Assembly: GCA_946478645.1 (NCBI GenBank)
Contig: CAMLCW010000240.1
Coordinates: 1 to 8,033 of the forward strand
Source of the DNA: an uncultured Variovorax sp.
Lineage (GTDB): Bacteria > Pseudomonadota > Gammaproteobacteria > Burkholderiales > Burkholderiaceae
Reading direction: 5' to 3'
DNA: 8,033 nucleotides
Shown: one piece after another, positions 1 to 6,559 of the stretch
Layout: every line of letters starts with the position of its first letter
Position numbering within the stretch: the first letter of the stretch is position 1
Made by a program: the position numbers and the translations under genes
The notes under the pieces: generated by a model
What the model was told of the DNA's origin: nothing
What the model saw: the letters and a program-made list of their open reading frames with translations, nothing else
Databases searched by the model: none

Positions 1-46
1 AGATCATTCGTCGTGACTGGAGTTCAGACGTGTGCTCTTCCGATCT
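1..46 (+). other. Illumina TruSeq index adapter (non-genomic contamination)
   Basis: Bases 13-46 match, base for base, the 34-nt Illumina TruSeq read-2/index adapter ending in GCTCTTCCGATCT. They are preceded by an 8-nt stretch (5-12) in the place of a sample index, and by AGAT (1-4), which matches the end of the P7 flow-cell sequence. This layout of P7 tail, index and read-2 primer site is that of a library molecule, not a chromosome. Genomic sequence therefore begins at base 47. Reading frames that run into this segment are artefacts; they give the familiar contaminant peptides MLFRS on the plus strand and IGRAHV on the minus strand. The match is from memory of the adapter sequence and is exact over the 34 bases. 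Confidence 0.97.
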
Positions 47-226
47 CTTGGGGGTCTGCGCGCCGTCGAAATCGAGGTAGCCGTCGAGCCACCAATAGCC
101 CAGTTCGGGCAGGTTGTTGTAGGCCAGGCGCACCGTGCTGCAGGCCCCGAGCGCGGCGGCCACCAGCAGCACGCCGATAATCCGCGCCAGCTTGGCGCAA
201 CACGACATTCGAGTAGAAAGACGCAT
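47..226 (-). CDS. DUF6279-type lipoprotein, N-terminal fragment (cut by adapter)
   Basis: An open frame on the minus strand gives 60 codons before it meets the adapter at base 46, so the rest of the gene is missing from this contig. The product starts with a short basic segment, a hydrophobic stretch (about residues 16-26) and a lipobox L26-G-A-C29, the signal for lipoprotein signal peptidase and lipidation of Cys29. The mature start reads CSTVRLAYNNLPELGYWWLD, which resembles the start of DUF6279-family lipoproteins (an R-L-x-YN motif, then WWLDGYLDF). The molecular function of that family is not known to me. Two starts are possible: ATG at 226-224, whose codon overlaps the glmU start, or ATG at 208-206, which leaves a 16-bp gap and still gives a good signal peptide. 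No strong ribosome binding site precedes either. The family call is from motif memory, while the lipoprotein call is read directly from the sequence. Confidence 0.8.
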
Positions 227-1646
227 GAATCAGATTTCGCAAGAGAACCAGGGGCCGGTCGACGTGGTCGTCATGGCGGCCGGCAAGGGCACGCGCATGA
301 AGAGCAGGCTGCCCAAAGTGTTGCATCGTTTGGCCGGCCGCGCATTGCTCGCGCACGTCACCGACACCGCGGCGCGCCTTGGCGCACGCCATGTGGTGGT
401 GGTCACCGGCCACGGCGCGCCCGAGGTCGAGGCCGCCATGGCCGCGCCCGCCGCCGGCGGCACCCTCCAGTTCGCACGCCAGGAGCCGCAGTTGGGCACC
501 GGCCACGCGGTGCAGCAGGCGATGCCGCTCTTGCCCGACGACGGCACCGTGCTGGTGCTCTCGGGCGACGTGCCGCTGATCGCCGAAGACACGCTGCGCG
601 CGCTGATCGCCGCCAGCGCGGGCGGGCGGCTCGCATTGCTCACGATCGAGTTCGCCGATCCCACGGGCTACGGCCGCATCGTGCGCGCCGAGGCCGGGGG
701 CGAGGTCCGCGCCATCGTCGAACAGAAGGACGCCAGCGACGACCAGCGCGCGATCCGCGAGGTCTACAGCGGCATGATGGCCGTGCCTGCGGCGCTGCTC
801 AAGGGCTGGCTCGCGCGGCTGGACAACCGCAATGCGCAGGGCGAGTACTACCTGACCGACATCGTCAAGTTCGCCGCCGCCGACGGCGTGCCCGTGGTGG
901 CGCACGTCACGGCCGATGCGCTGCAGGTCGCCGGCATCAACAGCCCCGCGCAGCTCGCCGCGCTGGAGCGCGCCTGGCAGCTGCGCCAGGCCGATGCGCT
1001 GATGGCGCAGGGGGTGCGGCTTGCCGACCCGGCGCGCTTCGACCTGCGCGGCACGCTGGCCTGCGGCACCGACGTCGAAATCGACGTCAACTGCGTGTTC
1101 GAAGGCGCGGTGTTCCTTGGCGAAGGCGTGCGCATCGGTGCGAACTGCGTGATCGCCAATGCGCGCATCGAGGCGGGCGCGGTGATCCACCCGTTCACCC
1201 ACATCGACGGCGAGAAGGCCGGCGTGTCGGTCGGCGAGAACGCGCTGGTCGGCCCGTTCGCGCGGCTGCGGCCCGGCGCGCAGCTCGGCGCCGAGGTGCA
1301 CATCGGCAACTTCGTCGAGGTCAAGAACTCGACCCTGGCCGAGGGCGCCAAGGCCAACCACTTGGCCTACCTGGGCGACGCCACCGTGGGTCGGCGCGTC
1401 AACTACGGCGCGGGCAGCATCACGGCCAACTACGACGGCGCCAACAAGCACCGGACGATCATCGAGGACGACGTGCACGTGGGCAGCAACTGCGTGCTGG
1501 TGGCGCCCGTCACGATCGGCGCGGGCGGCACCATCGGCGGCGGCTCGACGGTCAACAAGTCGACCGCGCCCGGTGCGCTCACGGTCGCGCGCAGCAAGCC
1601 GGTCAGCTTTGCGGACTGGCAGCGGCCGCAGAAGCAGAAGAAATAG
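225..1646 (+). CDS. glmU: Bifunctional GlmU: N-acetylglucosamine-1-P uridyltransferase / glucosamine-1-P acetyltransferase
   Basis: GlmU is a cytoplasmic enzyme that acetylates glucosamine-1-phosphate with acetyl-CoA and then joins it to UTP, giving UDP-GlcNAc for peptidoglycan and lipopolysaccharide. The 473 residues are slightly longer than the E. coli enzyme (456). The N-terminal pyrophosphorylase domain shows MAAGKGTRMKS (17-27), followed by PKVLH, GDVPL with the metal-binding Asp at 115, DPTGYGRI and NAQGEYYLTD. The C-terminal left-handed beta-helix begins after RFDLRGTL and carries GPFARLRPGA, the catalytic His379 in NHLAYLGD, and NYDGAN at 402-407. The start at 225 is preferred because the first beta strand (VDVVVMAAG) must be included and the frame upstream encodes unrelated residues on the strand opposite the lipoprotein gene. 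AGAAAG at 215-220 is a weak, close ribosome binding site. Any promoter must lie inside the divergent lipoprotein gene; GATAAT at 176-181 is a possible -10 without a convincing -35. The 3' end overlaps the convergent regulator gene. Confidence 0.97.
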   Translation: MNQISQENQGPVDVVVMAAGKGTRMKSRLPKVLHRLAGRALLAHVTDTAARLGARHVVVVTGHGAPEVEAAMAAPAAGGTLQFARQEPQLGTGHAVQQAMPLLPDDGTVLVLSGDVPLIAEDTLRALIAASAGGRLALLTIEFADPTGYGRIVRAEAGGEVRAIVEQKDASDDQRAIREVYSGMMAVPAALLKGWLARLDNRNAQGEYYLTDIVKFAAADGVPVVAHVTADALQVAGINSPAQLAALERAWQLRQADALMAQGVRLADPARFDLRGTLACGTDVEIDVNCVFEGAVFLGEGVRIGANCVIANARIEAGAVIHPFTHIDGEKAGVSVGENALVGPFARLRPGAQLGAEVHIGNFVEVKNSTLAEGAKANHLAYLGDATVGRRVNYGAGSITANYDGANKHRTIIEDDVHVGSNCVLVAPVTIGAGGTIGGGSTVNKSTAPGALTVARSKPVSFADWQRPQKQKK

Positions 1647-2109
1647 GCAGCCGGGGCTCGAACTTCGCGCGCTTCAGGCTGAAGAAGGCCCGCACGTTGC
1701 GCACGTTCGCATCGGCCGTGAAAAGGCGCTGCGCGAGCGCGCCGTAGGCGGGCATGTCGCGCGCGGCCACCACCAGCACGAAGTCCGGGCCCGGCGAAAC
1801 GCGCCAGCACTGCTGGACCGCATCGTCGGCAATCACGCGCGCCTCGAAAGCGTCGAGCGCGGCCGCGTCCTGGCGGTCGAGCGAGATCTCGACCACCGCC
1901 TGCAGCCCGTGGCCCTGCACGGCCGCGAGGCGGTCGGGCGACAACAGCGCCACCTGCCGCTCGATCAGGCCCTCCTGCCGCAGCCGCTGCACGCGCCGCA
2001 GGCAGGTGGGGGGCGAGACGCCCACGTCAGCTGCCAGTTGCTGGTTGGTGCGCGAGGCGTCCTGCTGGAGCGCTTCGAGCAAGCGGAGGTCGACGGCATC
2101 TAATTCCAT
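1603..2109 (-). CDS. Lrp/AsnC-family transcriptional regulator
   Basis: The 168-residue product has the two-part structure of Lrp/AsnC (feast/famine) regulators. The N-terminal winged helix-turn-helix begins MELDAVDLRLLEALQQDA, followed by TNQQLAADVGVSPPTCLRRVQRL as recognition region and EGLIERQVALLSPDRLA as wing. The C-terminal effector-binding RAM domain (about 65-150) contains VQQCWRVSPGPDFVLVV and ends FFSLKRAKFEPRLP. Members usually act as dimers or larger assemblies and bind amino acids; the effector here cannot be read from sequence. The gene lies between glmU and glmS on the opposite strand and is divergent from glmS across a 147-bp AT-rich gap, a common arrangement for control of itself and of its neighbour. 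The last 13 residues (ISSASAAAASPQS) follow the normal family end and are encoded wholly within the 44-bp overlap with glmU. The start at 2109 has only a poor ribosome binding site, but an upstream extension would run into non-coding AT-rich DNA. Confidence 0.93.
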   Translation of the reverse strand: MELDAVDLRLLEALQQDASRTNQQLAADVGVSPPTCLRRVQRLRQEGLIERQVALLSPDRLAAVQGHGLQAVVEISLDRQDAAALDAFEARVIADDAVQQCWRVSPGPDFVLVVAARDMPAYGALAQRLFTADANVRNVRAFFSLKRAKFEPRLPISSASAAAASPQS

Positions 2110-2151
2110 AGCCAGACAGTTTATGAAATAAATGTTCGATCCAACTTAGAT

Positions 2152-2181
2152 TTGAAATAGATAGTCGAAAGCAGGTAAATT
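2152..2181 (+). promoter_or_regulatory. Candidate sigma-70 promoter for glmS
   Basis: TTGAAA at 2152-2157 matches five of six bases of the -35 consensus. After an 18-base spacer, TAAATT at 2176-2181 matches four of six bases of the -10 consensus. Transcription would start near 2188, giving a leader of about 70 bases before glmS. In such AT-rich DNA other weak hexamer pairs can also be drawn, for example TCGAAA at 2165 with CATATT at 2189, so this is only the best of several. Confidence 0.27.
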
Positions 2182-2189
2182 TTGAATGC
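2171..2189. promoter_or_regulatory. Candidate Lrp/AsnC-type operator (imperfect dyad)
   Basis: A 19-base element centred on 2180 has GCA/TGC outer arms and a central AAATTTT-like core; six of nine base pairs are symmetric. Lrp-type sites typically have short symmetric arms around an A/T core, and with one extra base allowed the stretch resembles the E. coli Lrp consensus (CAG arm, then an AAATTTT core). It overlaps the proposed -10 element of glmS, where binding would be expected to block transcription. This is pattern resemblance only. Confidence 0.2.
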
Positions 2190-2242
2190 ATATTTCTTAT
2201 CTTGCTGCCTACCATCGACGGCTGTTCTGATCAGCTTCTCGT

Positions 2243-2248
2243 AAAAGG
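2243..2248 (+). promoter_or_regulatory. Ribosome binding site of glmS
   Basis: AAAAGG lies eight bases upstream of the glmS ATG at 2257. It is the clearest Shine-Dalgarno-like sequence in the window and agrees with the start that places the catalytic cysteine at position 2. Confidence 0.7.
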
Positions 2249-2256
2249 CAAACACC

Positions 2257-4130
<1,874 letters not shown>

Positions 4131-4137
<7 letters not shown>

Positions 4138-4164
4138 GGGCTCAGCAGGGTGACGCCCTTCTCC
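4131..4164 (+). terminator. Imperfect hairpin across the glmS stop codon, possible weak terminator
   Basis: GGAG at 4131-4134 can pair with CTCC at 4161-4164. After a T-T mismatch, AGGG at 4136-4139 can pair with CCCT at 4156-4159, closed by C4141-G4155 with one bulged G. The loop is 13 bases. No T run follows, so it is not a textbook intrinsic terminator. A competing stem (GCAGG 4145-4149 with CCTGC 4170-4174) is also possible. It could slow readthrough from glmS into the receptor gene or protect the mRNA end. Confidence 0.27.
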
Positions 4165-4218
4165 TCATGCCTGCCACCAACGTGTTTCGGAAGAGAGCGT
4201 CCCTCTGAGCGTTCGCGC

Positions 4219-6540
4219 ATGGCTGGCCGCGTTTGCCGATGCGAGTTCCTCCCGCGTTCCCTGGCTGTCAGCGCTCTCACCTTCGGACTCGCCCTGGCGG
4301 CCCATGCGCAGCCGGCGCCTTCAGGCGATGGCGAAACGCTCCCGGCCGTCACCGTGAGTGCCAGAGGCCGTTCGGAGGCCGCGCAGCAAGTGCCGATCCC
4401 GCTGACCTCGATCGATGGCGAGGCCCTGGCGACGCAGCAAAGCTACCGGCTCGAAGACCTGCAGCAATGGCTGCCGAGTACCAGCATCACCTTCGGCGAT
4501 CCGCGGCAATCGGCGATCGCGGTGCGCGGCGTTGGAAAGAACCCATCGAACGACGGCCTCGAGGGCAGCACGGGCGTCTACCTCGACAACGTCTACCTGG
4601 GCCGCGCCGGCATGGCGACATTCGACCTGCTCGACATCGAGCGCGTTGACCTGCTGCGCGGGCCGCAAGGCACGCTGTTCGGCAAGAACACGACCGCCGG
4701 CGTGCTGGCGCTGCACACGCGACCGCCGAGCCGCGAGACCGAGCGCAGCCTGCAACTCTCGATCGGGCAGCGCGGCCTGGCGCAGGGGCAAGCCATCTTC
4801 TCGGGCGCCTGGTCGGAAGAAACGGCGGGCCGGCTGCTGGTGTACGGCACCCATGAACGCGGCAGCATCGAGAACCTCCACGACGGCGGCAGCGTCAACG
4901 GAGGCAATCGATCCGGCATCCGCGGCCAGTGGCTGCTGCGCCGGGGCGATGCCTTCAGCCTGCGCCTGATCGCCGACCAGCACCGGGAGCGCTCCACCTA
5001 CGGCACCCGCGTCATCTACTCGCTGGGAAGCGGCCCGGCTGCGGCCCGCGCCCGGGCGGGCGGCGCCACCGGCATCGTCGCCGACCCGCGGCGCTATGCG
5101 GTCAACACCGACGGCGTGGAGCGGGTCGATCTCGACCAAGGTGGCGTGTCGGCCGAAGCGAACTGGAAGCTCGGGTCCGGCGCCACCGTCACGTCCATCA
5201 CGGCGGGTCGCTCATGGAAGTTCTCGCCCACCGCCAACGACAACCTCAACATCCCCGTGCTGATCGACGGCGGCTCGCGCGTGCGCCAGCAGCAGTTCTC
5301 GCAGGAGCTGCGCTACGCCGGGCCCACCGGTGGTGCGGTCGACCACGTGGTGGGCGCCTTCTACATGCGCCAGCGCATGCGCAACGAGATCTTCACCGTG
5401 TTCGGTCCGCGGGCGGACATCGTGCTGCAGGGAACGCCGTTGCCGGTGCTCGCCAACGCGAGCACGGTGAGCTTTGGCGCGCTCGACACGGAGAGCTTCG
5501 CGCTCTTCTCCCAGGCCACGTGGCACGCCACGTCCAAGCTCGACCTCACGGCCGGCCTGCGCATCACGCATGAACGCAAGGACGCGCGCACCCATCGCGG
5601 CGACTCGACCGGTGGTGCCGCCGCCACTGCGTTCCTGCGCAATCGTCCGATCGTGCTGGGGGCTTATGACACCGGTCCGCTGGCCATCCGAAAGACCAGC
5701 CCGTCGGCGCTGCTGAGTGCGAGCTACCGGCTCGATGAGGGCACGATCGGCTACGCGAGCTTTTCGCACGGCGAGCGGTCGGGCGGGATCAATCTGGCAG
5801 GGCCGGGTGCGGCGCCCGGCCCGCTCGGCGCCTCGTCGCTGATCATCGGGCCCGAACGTGTGGACAGCCTCGACGTCGGCTTCAAGAGCAGCCTGTGGAA
5901 CGACCGTCTGACACTCAACCTGAATGCCTTCCTGGCAGGCGTGCGCGGCTATCAGACGTCGATGTTCGTGCCGGCCGGTGCAGGCGCGGGCAACTACGTC
6001 GAGATCCTCACGAACGCCGGCGATCTCCGCAGCCGGGGACTGGAACTCGATGCCAGCGCCCGACCGGCGCGCGGGCTGACCGTGTGGGCCAACGCTGCCT
6101 TCAACGATGCACGCTATCGACGCTACGACGACGCGCCCTGCCCGTCAGAACGCGCATTCCTGCCGCAGGCACGATGCAGCCTGACCGGACGGCAGGTTGC
6201 CGGGGCACCGCGCTGGACATTCAATGTCGGCGCCGAATACCGCAGGCCCGTGAGCGCCACCACCCAGCACTTCGTGTCGGCGGCGTACGCGTGGCGGTCC
6301 GCACAGGACGGCACGCTCGACGGCTCGGTCCATTCGCGCATCGCAGCCTATGGGCTGCTGAATATCGCCACCGGCTGGAAGGTGGCACGCGGCACTGAAA
6401 TCTGGAGCATCTCGCTCTGGTTGCGCAATGCGCTCAACAAGAAGTACTTCCCGACCGTGGCCTCCACTGCAAACGGTGCCTACGTGGCATCGGTCGGAAC
6501 GCCGCGCACGCTGGGACTGACGGTCCGGCTGGACTACTGA
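4219..6540 (+). CDS. TonB-dependent outer-membrane receptor, substrate unknown
   Basis: The 773-residue product is a TonB-dependent receptor, a 22-strand outer-membrane barrel that imports ligands such as siderophores, other metal complexes or sugars using energy passed on by TonB. A signal peptide occupies residues 1-30 (basic start, hydrophobic LAVSALTFGLALAA, cleavage after AHA). A TonB-box-like LPAVTVSA follows at 41-48. The plug domain (about 50-165) has IAVRGVG, GVYLDNVYLGR and the conserved IERVDLLRGPQGTLFGKNTT from residue 140. The rest is barrel, ending LGLTVRLDY with the terminal aromatic residue expected for BAM recognition. Cys641 and Cys653 may form a disulfide in a loop. The ATG at 4219 is chosen because it gives a clean signal peptide; the same frame is open back to a GTG at 4150, which would put 23 odd residues in front. 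Neither start has a strong ribosome binding site. No iron-regulated (Fur) box is evident in the 81-bp GC-rich gap after glmS, so the ligand stays open. Confidence 0.93.
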   Translation: MAGRVCRCEFLPRSLAVSALTFGLALAAHAQPAPSGDGETLPAVTVSARGRSEAAQQVPIPLTSIDGEALATQQSYRLEDLQQWLPSTSITFGDPRQSAIAVRGVGKNPSNDGLEGSTGVYLDNVYLGRAGMATFDLLDIERVDLLRGPQGTLFGKNTTAGVLALHTRPPSRETERSLQLSIGQRGLAQGQAIFSGAWSEETAGRLLVYGTHERGSIENLHDGGSVNGGNRSGIRGQWLLRRGDAFSLRLIADQHRERSTYGTRVIYSLGSGPAAARARAGGATGIVADPRRYAVNTDGVERVDLDQGGVSAEANWKLGSGATVTSITAGRSWKFSPTANDNLNIPVLIDGGSRVRQQQFSQELRYAGPTGGAVDHVVGAFYMRQRMRNEIFTVFGPRADIVLQGTPLPVLANASTVSFGALDTESFALFSQATWHATSKLDLTAGLRITHERKDARTHRGDSTGGAAATAFLRNRPIVLGAYDTGPLAIRKTSPSALLSASYRLDEGTIGYASFSHGERSGGINLAGPGAAPGPLGASSLIIGPERVDSLDVGFKSSLWNDRLTLNLNAFLAGVRGYQTSMFVPAGAGAGNYVEILTNAGDLRSRGLELDASARPARGLTVWANAAFNDARYRRYDDAPCPSERAFLPQARCSLTGRQVAGAPRWTFNVGAEYRRPVSATTQHFVSAAYAWRSAQDGTLDGSVHSRIAAYGLLNIATGWKVARGTEIWSISLWLRNALNKKYFPTVASTANGAYVASVGTPRTLGLTVRLDY

Positions 6541-6559
6541 CCGTTCTGGACGCCGCCGC

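Larger units (their letters stand above)
2110..2256. promoter_or_regulatory. AT-rich divergent intergenic region between the Lrp/AsnC gene and glmS
   Basis: These 147 bases separate two divergent start codons and are much richer in A and T (especially 2119-2200) than the surrounding genes. The region should hold the promoter of glmS on the plus strand and that of the regulator on the minus strand. It contains short symmetric elements: ATTTGAAAT at 2150-2158, an imperfect dyad at 2171-2189, and the palindrome CTGATCAG at 2227-2234 in the presumed glmS leader. I could not assign a convincing promoter for the regulator gene. No glmS-type ribozyme is recognisable here. Confidence 0.7.

Noticed and set aside
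176..181. GATAAT as a glmU promoter -10 element
   Set aside because: It matches five of six bases, but no acceptable -35 lies 16-18 bases upstream, and the bases also encode part of the lipoprotein signal peptide.
2027..2215. A 62-codon minus-strand frame covering the AT-rich intergenic region
   Set aside because: It overlaps the 5' end of the Lrp/AsnC gene in another frame and has no family motif; its first half only reflects a stop-free AT-rich stretch.
2227..2234. Perfect 8-base palindrome CTGATCAG upstream of the glmS ribosome binding site
   Set aside because: An 8-base palindrome is expected by chance at this scale and has no partner element. I kept it only as a note in the intergenic entry.
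2182..2256. A glmS ribozyme/riboswitch in the glmS leader
   Set aside because: The leader is short and I see none of the ribozyme core. The known class belongs mainly to Gram-positive bacteria, where it lies in a longer leader.
4138..4218. Fur box or other metal-regulation site before the receptor gene
   Set aside because: The gap is GC-rich and contains nothing like the AT-rich repeated GATAAT pattern of Fur sites.
4321..5139. A 272-codon minus-strand frame inside the receptor gene, with similar ones at 5212-5769 and 6145-6765
   Set aside because: These lie opposite clear receptor or kinase coding sequence and have low-complexity antisense-type composition with no ribosome binding site or domain.
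6520..6544. Inverted repeat ACGGTC/GACCGT across the receptor stop codon as a bidirectional terminator
   Set aside because: Only six base pairs with a 13-base loop, no T run on either side, and competing shorter stems. Too weak to call.
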